Below, one piece after another: positions 36,367 through 44,641 of a DNA stretch of 49,347 nucleotides. The stretch is from Flavobacteriaceae bacterium UBA1115. GTDB lineage: Bacteria; Bacteroidota; Bacteroidia; Flavobacteriales; Flavobacteriaceae. Where the stretch lies: positions 1-49,347 of the forward strand of contig DCBE01000058.1 in the NCBI GenBank assembly GCA_002313325.1, written 5' to 3'. Each line of letters begins with the position of its first letter. Position 1 is the first letter of the stretch. The notes beneath the pieces were generated by a model. The model saw only the letters and a program-made list of their open reading frames with translations, made no database searches and was not told the origin of the DNA. The position numbers were made by a program, and so were the translations under genes.

Positions 36367-37012
36367 GGTCTTTAACAACTCTAAAAGCCTTATCTACTTG
36401 TGCATCATTGACCAGTATGGTAAATTCATTAGAAGTAGATATGACTTCGTAAATATTGATTCCTTCCCATGAAAGCCGCTGAAAAACAAAGTAATAAATG
36501 CCTGGAATGGCAACGTTCTCTGTTGGTAGCTTTAGCGTAATAGAAGATAAGTTTTCTTCTTTGTGCAAGCAAAGTTCTTGCGCAAGATATTTGTCAACCA
36601 TGGGGGCCAAATGTTGGCTTACGACTATATTACACTCGTGTACGCCTCTAGAAGAGGTGTAGAAATTTTCACTTGATATTTGCAAATGGGAAAGCAGTTT
36701 GGCTTGGGCTGTAAGCAAGTTGTCTGACACTTTAAAGTTGTAATCAATAAGTGCGGAGCGAACCGTTATGTCTCCAATATTTTTTAGCGTCTTGACGATT
36801 TTGTGCGAATGGCGAAACTCTAAATCGGTAGACAGGCGTTTAAGGGCCATTACAATCGCACCTGTACGCACAGGTTTTTGGGTTTGAGCCTGAATCTCCT
36901 CTTGAATCATGCGAGACAGTGAGGTAAGGTTGATAATTCCTTGGGTAAGTGCGCTAATCAAAAAAGGCTTTGATTTGATATGCGCCTCCACGGAAGCGGC
37001 AATGGTTTTCAT
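36353..37012 (-). CDS. ACT-domain protein, sometimes annotated as aspartate kinase
   Basis: A 219-residue protein conserved in Flavobacteriia. It begins MKTIAASVEAHIKSKPFLIS, has a helical N-terminal half with ALTQGIINLTSLSRMIQEEI, and a C-terminal part with PGIYYFVFQRLSWEGINIYE and STSNEFTILVNDAQVDKAF, which resembles the effector-binding ACT end of aspartate kinases. There is no kinase domain, so aspartate kinase activity is not supported. A role in amino-acid sensing is a reasonable inference. It converges on mfd with a 14-base overlap and has its own -7 element. Confidence 0.72.
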   Translation of the reverse strand: MKTIAASVEAHIKSKPFLISALTQGIINLTSLSRMIQEEIQAQTQKPVRTGAIVMALKRLSTDLEFRHSHKIVKTLKNIGDITVRSALIDYNFKVSDNLLTAQAKLLSHLQISSENFYTSSRGVHECNIVVSQHLAPMVDKYLAQELCLHKEENLSSITLKLPTENVAIPGIYYFVFQRLSWEGINIYEVISTSNEFTILVNDAQVDKAFRVVKDLKQL

Positions 37013-37029
37013 TAAATATAATTATTTCA

Positions 37030-37037
37030 CAAAGATA
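37030..37037 (-). promoter_or_regulatory. -7 promoter element for the ACT-domain gene
   Basis: The minus strand reads TATCTTTG, matching TAnnTTTG, ending 17 bases before the ATG at 37010-37012. Confidence 0.5.
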
Positions 37038-37070
37038 TTAAGAATTAAACAAACTGTTATAATTGTAACG

Positions 37071-37429
37071 TTCCAAACAAAATAAAAGCCTTGTTCAATG
37101 TGGGTAAGGCTGTGATTGGGAGATTGGCCTGCAATACTGATAATATCAAAACGCGTAACGCCCATTCAATGAAACTTCTATATATAGAAATCTGCAGCGC
37201 GATCCAAAAGCCTGCGCTTTTAAGGGATTACAACTGTTTAGGGAGTGCCATTGAAATCATAGAAACGCCATCTAACTTCCACTATGGCGAGTGTATCATC
37301 TTAAGATGCAATGATGTCAATCTCAGCTTTCTGGTAGTAGAAATTACGATGTCTGATGCGGTAACCCCGCTTTTTTAAATGGGCGAAAGCCATGTCTTCA
37401 CCATCCTTGCCTTTGTCTAGGGTGTTCAA
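37071..37429 (-). pseudogene. YraN/UPF0102-family nuclease-like gene, decayed by in-frame stops
   Basis: One minus-strand frame reads a full YraN-like protein interrupted by at least five stops. The N-terminal part, LDKGKDGEDMAFAHLKKRGY, is followed by FYYQKAEIDIIAS, stop, DDTLAIVEVRWRFYDFNGTP, stop, then ...IP, stop, KRRLLDRAADFYI, stop, KFH, stop, TRFDIISIAG and finally THIEQGFYF. The family core E...D-x-E-x-K is recognisable, though VEVK has become VEVR. The frame is kept throughout, so decay was by substitutions and 3-base changes. The start is now TTG at 37427-37429. No product of the whole family length can be made. A 95-codon frame on the other strand is only its shadow. Confidence 0.9.
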
Positions 37430-37491
37430 AATTTTAAGATTTGAGATTATTAAAGATAAAAAGCCTTAGTTAAGTTAGGGCATAAAATCGC

Positions 37492-37499
37492 TATTTTTG
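37492..37499 (+). promoter_or_regulatory. -7 promoter element for metG
   Basis: TATTTTTG matches TAnnTTTG and ends 16 bases before the metG ATG. Confidence 0.5.
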
Positions 37500-37515
37500 T
37501 GCGCATAAATGCTTT

Positions 37516-39189
37516 ATGAGCAAACGCCACACCATAACCGCTGCACTTCCATACACAAATGGTCCTATTCATATTGGTCATATGGCCGGTGTTTATGTCC
37601 CTGCGGATATCTATGCGCGCTACTTGCGTCTAAAAGGAAATGAGGTCTTGTTTATTTGTGGGAGTGACGAGCACGGAGTTGCCATTTCCTTGAAAGCCAA
37701 AAAGGATGGTATAACGCCCAAGGAAGTAATTGATAAGTACCACGGTATTATTGATAAAGCCTTTAATGATTTTGGTATTTCTTTTGATTACTATGGCAGA
37801 ACATCAAGTAAGGTGCATCACGAAACAGCACAAGAATTCTTCAAAGCGATTCATGACAAAGATGGGTTTGAAACTGAGACTACTGAACAATTATATGACG
37901 CCAAAGAGGATCAGTTTTTGGCAGATAGATATGTAGTGGGCACGTGCCCAAAATGCCAAAACCCAAAAGCTTACGGCGATCAATGTGAGTCTTGTGGAAG
38001 TTCGCTTAACGCCAACGATTTAATCAACCCTAAATCAGCGATTTCGGGTGAAACACCAAGTCTTAAAACGACCACACACTGGTATTTACCACTCGATCGA
38101 TATGAAGCATTTTTACGTTCGTGGATAATAGAAGGGAATCAAAAAGATTGGAAGCCGAATGTGCTTGGTCAGGTTAAATCGTGGCTTGACGAAGGTCTAA
38201 AACCAAGAGCCGTTACCCGTGACTTGTCATGGGGTATTCCAGTACCTGTTGACGGAGGTGAAAACAAAGTGCTTTATGTATGGTTTGATGCGCCAATTGG
38301 GTATATCTCTGCCACAAAAGAATGGGCAGCAAAAGATGGTAAAGACTGGGCGCCCTATTGGCAAGATGAAAATACTGAACTGGTTCATTTTATTGGAAAA
38401 GACAATATCGTATTCCACTGTATTATTTTTCCAGCGGTACTAAAAGCCATGGGTAGCTATATACTCCCTAAAAATGTACCCGCAAACGAATTTCTAAATC
38501 TAGAAGGTCAAAAGCTTTCAACCTCAAAAAATTGGGCGGTATGGCTACATGAATACCTTGAAGATTTTCCCGACAAACAAGACGTATTGCGCTATGTACT
38601 TACGGCAAATGCCCCCGAAACCAAAGACAACGACTTTACTTGGCATGATTTTCAAACTCGTAACAACAGCGAGCTGGTAGCCATTTTTGGCAACTTTATC
38701 AATCGCGTAATGTTATTAATGAAAAAATATTATAATAGTGTGGTTCCAGACCCTAATGAATACAGTACCGTTGATACGGAAAGCCTCGAAACAATTGCAG
38801 CAGCCCCTTTAAAAATTGGCAGCTTAATTGAGCAATATAAGTTCCGTGCGGCTTGTCAAGAAATGATACAATTGGCACGGTTGGGCAATAAGTATTTAGC
38901 TGATGAAGAGCCTTGGAAGCTTATCAAAACAAACCCCGAGCGTGTGGCTACCATCATGCACACCGCCATGCAATTAGCGGCTGGATTGGCCGTTTTGTCT
39001 GAACCTTTTTTGCCGCATACTGCCAAAAAACTTCGAGATATGCTGCAGCTGGACAAGGCCGTTTGTTGGGATAGTTTACAAGACGAAATGCCTGTTAAGA
39101 GCAACCATACCCTAGGCAATACCTCCCTACTTTTTGAAAAAATAGAAAATGAAGCAATAGCTACGCAGCTAGAAAAGCTTAATTTCTAG
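37516..39189 (+). CDS. metG: Methionine-tRNA ligase, lacking the C-terminal tRNA-binding domain
   Basis: Charges tRNA-Met. The 557-residue product has the class I motif HIGH at residues 19-22 (PIHIGHMAG), a zinc knuckle with four cysteines (CPKCQ...CESC), KLSTSK as the KMSKS loop, and the anticodon-binding helical domain. Most flavobacterial MetRS proteins have about 690 residues and carry an EMAP-II/Trbp111-like domain at the C-terminus that helps dimerise and bind tRNA. Here the frame ends after [18 protein letters not shown], just where that domain would begin, and no remnant of it is visible downstream. E. coli MetRS cut at a similar point keeps activity, so the enzyme should work. Confidence 0.95.
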   Translation: MSKRHTITAALPYTNGPIHIGHMAGVYVPADIYARYLRLKGNEVLFICGSDEHGVAISLKAKKDGITPKEVIDKYHGIIDKAFNDFGISFDYYGRTSSKVHHETAQEFFKAIHDKDGFETETTEQLYDAKEDQFLADRYVVGTCPKCQNPKAYGDQCESCGSSLNANDLINPKSAISGETPSLKTTTHWYLPLDRYEAFLRSWIIEGNQKDWKPNVLGQVKSWLDEGLKPRAVTRDLSWGIPVPVDGGENKVLYVWFDAPIGYISATKEWAAKDGKDWAPYWQDENTELVHFIGKDNIVFHCIIFPAVLKAMGSYILPKNVPANEFLNLEGQKLSTSKNWAVWLHEYLEDFPDKQDVLRYVLTANAPETKDNDFTWHDFQTRNNSELVAIFGNFINRVMLLMKKYYNSVVPDPNEYSTVDTESLETIAAAPLKIGSLIEQYKFRAACQEMIQLARLGNKYLADEEPWKLIKTNPERVATIMHTAMQLAAGLAVLSEPFLPHTAKKLRDMLQLDKAVCWDSLQDEMPVKSNHTLGNTSLLFEKIENEAIATQLEKLNF

Positions 39190-39216
39190 TGTTGTTCCTT
39201 CTATAAAGTGATAAAT

Positions 39217-39239
39217 AATTTGATTGCTTCAATCAAATT
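39217..39239 (+). terminator. Hairpin after metG, probable terminator
   Basis: A perfect 10-bp stem AATTTGATTG/CAATCAAATT with loop CTT lies 28 bases after the metG stop. The T run is short, so the terminator role is likely but not certain. Confidence 0.5.
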
Positions 39240-39267
39240 TATAGTTGTAGTTGCAAATCTTGTTAAA

Positions 39268-39485
39268 ATGAATCTTAATTTACACAAGAGGTTACTCATT
39301 TTTGGTGGGCTAATAACCATACTTTCCCTTCCATTACTTGTCGTTTTACAGAAGTATATTCTTATTCACATATTGATTACAACTTTACGCTAGACACAGA
39401 AAAAGGCATCGTCAGCTCGCTTTTTACAATTGGGGTTTTTTTAATGTATATTGTCTCCATTTTTAAAGTATTAAAAAAAGGCTAA
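39268..39485 (+). pseudogene. Small two-span membrane protein, frameshifted
   Basis: From ATG 39268 the frame gives MNLNLHKRLLIFGGLITILS and a hydrophobic span, but then ends at a TAG. A neighbouring frame continues with EVYSYSHIDYNFTLDTEKG and a second hydrophobic span VSSLFTIGVFLMYIVSIFKV, ending KKG and TAA at 39483-39485. Adding one T to the TTTT run near 39350 joins both into a 72-residue protein with two membrane segments. I do not recognise a family. Since the lesion is a single base in a homopolymer, a sequencing error is a real alternative, in which case this is an intact small gene. Confidence 0.45.
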
Positions 39486-39489
39486 GGCC

Positions 39490-39497
39490 TATATTTG
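39490..39497 (+). promoter_or_regulatory. -7 promoter element for the deacetylase-family gene
   Basis: TATATTTG matches TAnnTTTG and ends 5 bases before the ATG at 39503. Confidence 0.5.
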
Positions 39498-39502
39498 TGG
39501 CA

Positions 39503-40405
39503 ATGATTCACATTGCCCATCATGCTATTTACGCACACCCGTTACCGAAAGGACATCGTTTTCCGATGGCGAAGTATGAATTGTTACCAAAACAACTATT
39601 GTTAGAAGGAACATGTCATAAAGAACAGTTTTTTGCGCCTAAGCGCATAGCAGATGTACACATTACACAAACACATTGCGCAGATTATTACGAACGTCTT
39701 AAAAGCTTGTCGTTTTCTAAAAAAGAAGCACGCCGCATTGGCTTTCCGCTTTCTGCTGAGCTCATTGAGCGGGAATGTATCATCGCACAGGGTACATTAG
39801 AAAGCTGCACTTTTGCACTTAAAAATGGCATTGCATTTAATATCGCGGGCGGAACCCACCACGCCTTTTATGACCGAGCAGAGGCATTTTGCTTACTGAA
39901 CGATCAGGCTATTGCTGCAAATTATTTGCTACAAAATAATTTTGCCCACAAGATATTAATTGTCGACTTGGATGTTCACCAAGGAAATGGAACAGCTGCA
40001 CTCTTTCAACATAATCATGCCGTCTATACGTTTTCGGTTCATGGCAAAGCAAACTACCCCTTCCAAAAAGAAAAGAGTGATTTGGATATCGCATTAGCAG
40101 ATAATACCCAAGACACTGAATACTTAAGCATTTTGGAAGAAACACTCCACAAGTTATTGAACGACTTCCAACCTGACTTTGTGTTTTACCTATCGGGAGT
40201 AGATGTCCTAAAAGAAGACAAACTCGGGCGTTTATCAATGTCGCTTAAGGGTGCCAAAAAAAGAGATGAAATGGTACTATCGGCTTGTTATGACCGCAAC
40301 ATCCCCGTACAATGTAGCATGGGCGGTGGCTATGCCCCAGATGTAAACATCATCGTTGAGGCACATGCCAACACCTATCGTGTAGCTGCATCTATTTACG
40401 ACTAA
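39503..40405 (+). CDS. Histone deacetylase-family (HDAC-like amidohydrolase) protein
   Basis: Zinc hydrolase of the arginase/deacetylase fold; bacterial members remove acetyl groups from small amines, acetoin-related or protein substrates. The 300-residue product has the His pair in IAGGTHHAFYDRAEAFCLLND, the metal site LIVDLDVHQGNGTAALF, SVHGKANYPF, the Asp of LSGVDVLKEDKLGRL, and GGGYAPD near the end. These are the standard active-site elements. The ATG at 39503 is chosen over the GTG two codons earlier because it starts the family-like MIHIAHHAIY. The true substrate is unknown. It is followed at once by the converging SSB-like pseudogene. Confidence 0.9.
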   Translation: MIHIAHHAIYAHPLPKGHRFPMAKYELLPKQLLLEGTCHKEQFFAPKRIADVHITQTHCADYYERLKSLSFSKKEARRIGFPLSAELIERECIIAQGTLESCTFALKNGIAFNIAGGTHHAFYDRAEAFCLLNDQAIAANYLLQNNFAHKILIVDLDVHQGNGTAALFQHNHAVYTFSVHGKANYPFQKEKSDLDIALADNTQDTEYLSILEETLHKLLNDFQPDFVFYLSGVDVLKEDKLGRLSMSLKGAKKRDEMVLSACYDRNIPVQCSMGGGYAPDVNIIVEAHANTYRVAASIYD

Positions 40406-40731
40406 TTAGAGCCGCTGCATTTCGTCTAAATGAATTTCTGCAGCGCTTCTTTTTTCACCTGACTTGGTTTCATATTCGCGATATTCCAAGTGTATACGGC
40501 AAGCGACGTGGTTACCCTTTTTTAGGTACTCGAGCCAAATTTCAGCCAGCTTGTTCCAAGCAACAATTCGATTCCATTTGGTTTTTTCAACTGCTTCGCC
40601 CTCCTTGTTTTTTTATCATAGATTGATGGCTACTTAGAAGGTAGTTAACTTTTTTTTAGAATCTAACTTTACTTCTTTTGGGTTTTACCCAATTGTCCGA
40701 TTAGCATAACGCTGTTATGAATGGTACTCAT
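40406..40731 (-). pseudogene. Single-stranded DNA-binding protein (SSB-like), broken
   Basis: The minus strand from ATG 40731 reads MSTIHNSVMLIGQLGK, the usual SSB N-terminus. One base is then missing (GAC of the DP motif has become AC). In the next frame come PKEVKLDSKKKLTTF, stop, VAINL, two stops, KNKEGEAVEKTKWNRIVAW, and an intact end NKLAEIWLEYLKKG, then HLEYREYETKSGEKRSAAEI up to LDEMQRL. So there is one frameshift and three in-frame stops. The acidic C-terminal tail of the housekeeping SSB is absent, so this was a short accessory SSB. The essential ssb is presumably elsewhere in the genome. Confidence 0.9.
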
Positions 40732-40761
40732 GATAAAGGGTTCTTATTAGTTATTGTTCTG

Positions 40762-41226
40762 CTAGCGCCATCGCTGACTGCGTAACAACAACGCTGCCTT
40801 AACAACATCTTGCCTGCTTATTTGCCCAACAAGTCTGCCCTGCTCTAAGACGGGAAGCCTACGGCGGTTGGTTTTATGAAATAGCACAGAAGCATCAAAA
40901 ATAGTTTTGTCTGCTTCTATAGTGTCTGGGTTATCTGTCATGCTCTGCGCTACCTTACGGTCAAAGAAAGGCTGATTAAAATACTTGCTTTCAGATAGGT
41001 GCTTTATACAGTCTGCCTCAGAAATAATCCCAACTAATCTAGACATTTCGTCCAAAACCGGTCCACCAGAAATTTTATTGTTAATTAGAATACGCATTAC
41101 TTCAAGTATGGATTGCTGTGGGGAAAACGTAATCAAGTCACGTGTCATATAGTCTCGAACCAAAAGGGATTTCCTCCGCTTCGGAATGAGCTTTTGACGT
41201 GCTGCTTGAAAACTTTTTATAGGCAT
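40762..41226 (-). CDS. CBS-domain protein
   Basis: A 154-residue cytoplasmic protein made of two CBS domains: RDYMTRDLITFSPQQSILEV to VGIISEADCIKHL, and AQSMTDNPDTIEADKT to GRLVGQISRQDVV. Such stand-alone pairs bind adenosine nucleotides and act as energy sensors; a partner is not known. The start at 41226 (MPIKSFQAARQ) matches flavobacterial relatives, and the longer upstream frame crosses the divergent promoter region. It diverges from the NAD-binding protein gene with a 78-base gap. A TATCTTTTG sequence upstream is close to the -7 consensus with one extra base. Confidence 0.88.
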   Translation of the reverse strand: MPIKSFQAARQKLIPKRRKSLLVRDYMTRDLITFSPQQSILEVMRILINNKISGGPVLDEMSRLVGIISEADCIKHLSESKYFNQPFFDRKVAQSMTDNPDTIEADKTIFDASVLFHKTNRRRLPVLEQGRLVGQISRQDVVKAALLLRSQRWR

Positions 41227-41304
41227 GTTTATGTTTTGTTGAACAAAAGATAAGTAAAAATTTTTGATCTTTGAATTGTCAGCAAAAAAGATACATTTAC
41301 AACA

Positions 41305-42120
41305 ATGGAAAAGATAGCTATAATGGGATGTGGTTGGTTGGGGAAAGTCCTTGCCAAATCGCTTAAAGCAAAAGGACATCATGTTCGAGGAAGTGTCACA
41401 ACCAAGAGCCATTTAGAAGTCCTGCGTAATATGGGCATTGAGCCGTTCTTAATTAAGCTTGGTAACGAAGCTATAACCGGAAACTTAAATGACTTTCTAG
41501 AAGGAATTGGCACGCTTGTTATTGCATTTCCCCCCGGACGAAGAAAAAATCCCGATACCAACTATGCAAGTCGCTTCAAATTACTTGTACAAGCACTTGC
41601 AAAGCATCCATCATGTAAACTATTATTGCTTGGTAGTATAGGCGTATTTGGTGCTGCGCAAGGCGTGGTTAACGAAAAAAGCTCCCCTTCCCCCGATGAC
41701 ATGAGCGGGCAACAACTGTTGGGCGCTGAAAAATCAATTAAAAACGCTGCAAACCCTGCAACAATTGTAAGGTTGGGCGGGCTGGTTGGGGGCGATAGGC
41801 ATCCTGCAAAACAACTTGCCGGCAAAATCAATATACCAGCACCGCAAGCACCAACAAACCTAGTGCATCGGCAAGACGTAGTGCGTTTTCTTATGGCAAT
41901 AATTGAGGAAGGACATTGGGGGAAAACGCTTCATTGTGTAAGTCCAAATCATAAACCGAGAGTTGATTTTTATACGGAAGCCTCTAAGCGTCTAAACCTA
42001 CCGTTGCCTTCATTTGCAAAAACAGCAAGTAAGCGAAACAAAAAAGTAATGGACAGCCGTAGTGCCGCGTTATTCGACTTTTCTTATCGGTTGGCTAATT
42101 GTGGGGTTGAAGGGAGCTAG
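41305..42120 (+). CDS. NAD(P)-binding, SDR/epimerase-like protein (YeeZ type)
   Basis: A 271-residue Rossmann-fold protein. The dinucleotide motif is KIAIMGCGWLGKVLAKSL at the N-terminus, followed by VIAFPPGRR, LLLLGSIGVFGAAQG and VRLGGLVGGDRHPAK, similar to the extended short-chain dehydrogenase/epimerase group that includes E. coli YeeZ. The usual YxxxK catalytic pair is not evident: the corresponding place reads SGQQLLGAEKSIK, with Q or L where Tyr is expected. It may bind NAD without epimerase activity. Its last 51 bases overlap the converging lipoprotein gene. The substrate is unknown. Confidence 0.78.
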   Translation: MEKIAIMGCGWLGKVLAKSLKAKGHHVRGSVTTKSHLEVLRNMGIEPFLIKLGNEAITGNLNDFLEGIGTLVIAFPPGRRKNPDTNYASRFKLLVQALAKHPSCKLLLLGSIGVFGAAQGVVNEKSSPSPDDMSGQQLLGAEKSIKNAANPATIVRLGGLVGGDRHPAKQLAGKINIPAPQAPTNLVHRQDVVRFLMAIIEEGHWGKTLHCVSPNHKPRVDFYTEASKRLNLPLPSFAKTASKRNKKVMDSRSAALFDFSYRLANCGVEGS

Positions 42121-42558
42121 CATGGCTTCGCCGCTGATTTGATCAGCAAATATATCCCAGCTTGTTTTCATTTTATTAATAGCTAGACTTTGTTCTTCAA
42201 GGGCAACATCCCCAAAGCGCTGATCAGCAGCAATACTCGCATGGGTTAGAAACACATTAAAACGCGCACGAATGGGCTTGGCATTCCAGTCTTCTGGCCA
42301 AGGGAGCATGTTTAATTTAAGGGCTTCTTCTTTAATGTTTTTGAGCGTAATAGCACGTTGTTGCGCGGGGATTTCGTGTAAAGACTCCATCAATGCTAAC
42401 AAGCTAGCCCAGTTTAATTCCTGACGTGAAGCAGGTATTTTAAGTGGTACTTTTTGAATAAGGGTATCAACTAAAACAGCGTTGTCTGAAGACAGAGATG
42501 GCCGTTGTCGTGTACAACCAGCCAACAAAATGCAATAAAATAAATAACAAAAACGCAT
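42070..42558 (-). CDS. Lipoprotein of unknown function
   Basis: A 162-residue lipoprotein. The signal is short with a lipobox LLAGC close to residue 14. The mature part is mostly helical (NWASLLALMESLHEIP, QQRAITLKNIKEEALKLNML), followed by RARFNVFLTHASIAADQR, with no known domain that I recognise. The ATG at 42558 gives a good signal and lies 3 bases after a -7 element; an upstream TTG is less likely. It converges on the NAD-binding protein gene with a 51-base overlap. Location is presumably the inner leaflet of the outer membrane or the periplasmic face. Confidence 0.8.
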   Translation of the reverse strand: MRFCYLFYCILLAGCTRQRPSLSSDNAVLVDTLIQKVPLKIPASRQELNWASLLALMESLHEIPAQQRAITLKNIKEEALKLNMLPWPEDWNAKPIRARFNVFLTHASIAADQRFGDVALEEQSLAINKMKTSWDIFADQISGEAMLAPFNPTISQPIRKVE

Positions 42559-42561
42559 GCT

Positions 42562-42569
42562 CAAAGATA
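42562..42569 (-). promoter_or_regulatory. -7 promoter element for the lipoprotein gene at 42070
   Basis: The minus strand reads TATCTTTG, matching TAnnTTTG, ending 3 bases before the ATG, so the transcript may be leaderless. Confidence 0.5.
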
Positions 42570-42594
42570 CGATTCTTGAGTATTGTCTAAAAGA

Positions 42595-44613
42595 TTATTC
42601 ATAAGTAAGACCGCTGTTCATTGGAAACAGCATGCCTTTGCCTTCATGCGTCAAGGCCCAATCAAAGCTAAGTTTTGCTTTGGGTGCTGCATCTCCAAAA
42701 ATTACGTCTGCCAAGCCTTCGCCTGCCATACCCGGTAAAAAGGAGGCTACAAAAGCATCCCAATTTTGAAGGTGTTCATTTATCATAAGTGGTCGGCCAG
42801 ACAACAGTAACACAACCACTTTATTTCCACTAGCATAGACGCGTTTAAGGGTTTCAAGATCTGCCATGTTGAGTCTCAAATCTCCGTCATCACCAAATCC
42901 TTCAGCGTATGGATATTCTCCTATCACAGCAAGAACTACATTGCCTTCTGGTATTGTTACCGCATTGGGGCTGTATGTTATGGTAGCCTCTGGTGCCACA
43001 TGTGAAAGCCCTTCCAAAATTGTTGTGCCGTTAGGTTGCAACACACGATTTGCCATAAATCCTGTGAAATCTGCTGCGTTGACTATTCCGTCATTGTCAA
43101 AGTCTATTTCCTCAAAATGACCCCGCCAACTGCTTTTGTCAAATTTATTTTCAAAGACTTTTTCGAGTTGACTGTAATACTCTTTACAGATTAGTTTTTC
43201 ATCAGCGTTGTAATCCAAGAAAGCGAAATCTGGCGTGAAAAATCCTTGCCAATCAGCTGTCCAGCCTCCGTTTTGAACCCCAAGATTATGTGCTGCTGAC
43301 CCGACTACGGTAATTGCTCCATTTTTAGCCAATGGCAGCAGTGCACCTTCATTTTTAAGTAATACCGCTGACTTTTGCACTGCTTCACGAGCCAATGCTC
43401 TGTGTGATGCACTGCCAATTTGATTTAAGTAAGCATCATTAATAAATGGGTTGTCAAACAATCCAATTTCCAATTTTACTTTCAAAATACGGCTTACAGC
43501 ATCATCTATTCTAGCCATGCTAACGCTACCCTCGTTTACTGCTTCGATAAGGTATTGAATGAAAACTTTGTAGTGCTGTTGGTTTTGACCTTCCATGTTT
43601 CCAGGAACCATTACCATGTCAATCCCGGCATTAACCCCATTGATTACATCAGTCTTGTAGTCGCCAGGAATTTCATCAATTCCAGCCCAATCCGATACCA
43701 CAAATCCTTTGAAGCCAAGCTCGTCTTTTAAGAGGTCGTTTACCAGATACTTGCTGCTGTGGCATTTTTCTCCGCGAACACTATTAAAGCTCACCATAAT
43801 GGTTTTAACATCTGCAGCAATAGCTGTTTCATAAGGAGGTAAGTACATTTCGCGCAGGGTCTTATCGTCTAACTGAACATCGCCACGATCAATATAGTAG
43901 GTGTGCAAACCATCTACTCTTGTACCTGTCCCCCAAACCGTTGCGCCGTCACCAATAAAGTGTTTGGCACAGGCAGCTACTTGCTTGCCATTTGTCTCAG
44001 TAAGTTGTGCTTGATATCCCATTACAGCTGCTGCAGTGAGTCCATTGACAAGATCCGTTGATTGTCCAAATCCTTCGTAGAAACGCCCCCATCTTGGGTC
44101 TTGTGGAACGGTAATACAAGGGGAAAACGTCCAATGGATTCCGGTAGCAGCAACCTCAGTAGCAGTGGCTTTGTTTACTCGGTATACCAAATCAGGATCT
44201 TTGGCAGAACCTAATGCAAGGTTGTGTGGAAATACCGTTGAGCCCAAAACATTGTTGTGTCCATGTACGGCATCAACACCATAGATTAGGGGAATAGCCA
44301 AACGATCTTCCATAGCTATTTTTTGAAATCCATTGACCATCTCAAGCCAGTTCAATGGCGTATTGCTTTTTGGAACGGATCCACCTCCACTTAAAATAGA
44401 GCCTATGTGATAGGTTTTGATATCGCTCGGATTGTCCAACAAACGCATATCTACTTGCGTCATTTGTCCAACCTTTTCGGGTAGGGTCATTTGATCTAAG
44501 ATGTTGGCTACTTTTTTGGAAATGTCCCGCGCATCTTTCTTATTGGAAGAAATAGTACACGCGGTAAAAGACAAAACAAGTAATAACGCAAGACTAATTT
44601 GCTTGGTAAACAT
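42595..44613 (-). CDS. Glycoside hydrolase family 3 beta-glucosidase/exo-glucanase, lipoprotein
   Basis: Removes terminal glucose from beta-glucans. The 672-residue product is a lipoprotein (lipobox SFTAC, Cys19). The GH3 barrel has IPLIYGVDAVHGHNNV, QDPRWGRFYEGFGQ and ACAKHFIGDGAT, with the nucleophile Asp308 in GFVVSDWAGID. The C-terminal domain starts near 410 (REAVQKSAVLLKNEG) and ends at SGLTYE, without a fibronectin-like tail. Between WTADWQGFF (about 458) and TTILEGLSH (about 531) lies an insertion of some 65 residues containing an EF-hand-like loop, D504-x-D506-x-D508-G...D515. It resembles the laminarin-type exo-1,3/1,4-glucanases. Upstream sits the stub of a PUL regulator. Confidence 0.92.
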   Translation of the reverse strand: MFTKQISLALLLVLSFTACTISSNKKDARDISKKVANILDQMTLPEKVGQMTQVDMRLLDNPSDIKTYHIGSILSGGGSVPKSNTPLNWLEMVNGFQKIAMEDRLAIPLIYGVDAVHGHNNVLGSTVFPHNLALGSAKDPDLVYRVNKATATEVAATGIHWTFSPCITVPQDPRWGRFYEGFGQSTDLVNGLTAAAVMGYQAQLTETNGKQVAACAKHFIGDGATVWGTGTRVDGLHTYYIDRGDVQLDDKTLREMYLPPYETAIAADVKTIMVSFNSVRGEKCHSSKYLVNDLLKDELGFKGFVVSDWAGIDEIPGDYKTDVINGVNAGIDMVMVPGNMEGQNQQHYKVFIQYLIEAVNEGSVSMARIDDAVSRILKVKLEIGLFDNPFINDAYLNQIGSASHRALAREAVQKSAVLLKNEGALLPLAKNGAITVVGSAAHNLGVQNGGWTADWQGFFTPDFAFLDYNADEKLICKEYYSQLEKVFENKFDKSSWRGHFEEIDFDNDGIVNAADFTGFMANRVLQPNGTTILEGLSHVAPEATITYSPNAVTIPEGNVVLAVIGEYPYAEGFGDDGDLRLNMADLETLKRVYASGNKVVVLLLSGRPLMINEHLQNWDAFVASFLPGMAGEGLADVIFGDAAPKAKLSFDWALTHEGKGMLFPMNSGLTYE

Positions 44614-44641
44614 GATTCTGGTATAAGTATTGGACGTAAAG

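Noticed and set aside
37091..37378. 95-codon open frame on the plus strand between the ACT gene and metG
   Set aside because: It is antisense to the YraN pseudogene, which explains the sequence much better, and its protein shows no family or signal features.
37071..40731. Stop-codon recoding as an explanation for the in-frame stops in the YraN-like and SSB-like genes
   Set aside because: All three stop codons occur among the lesions, a frameshift is also present in the SSB-like gene, and the many intact neighbours use the same stops normally.
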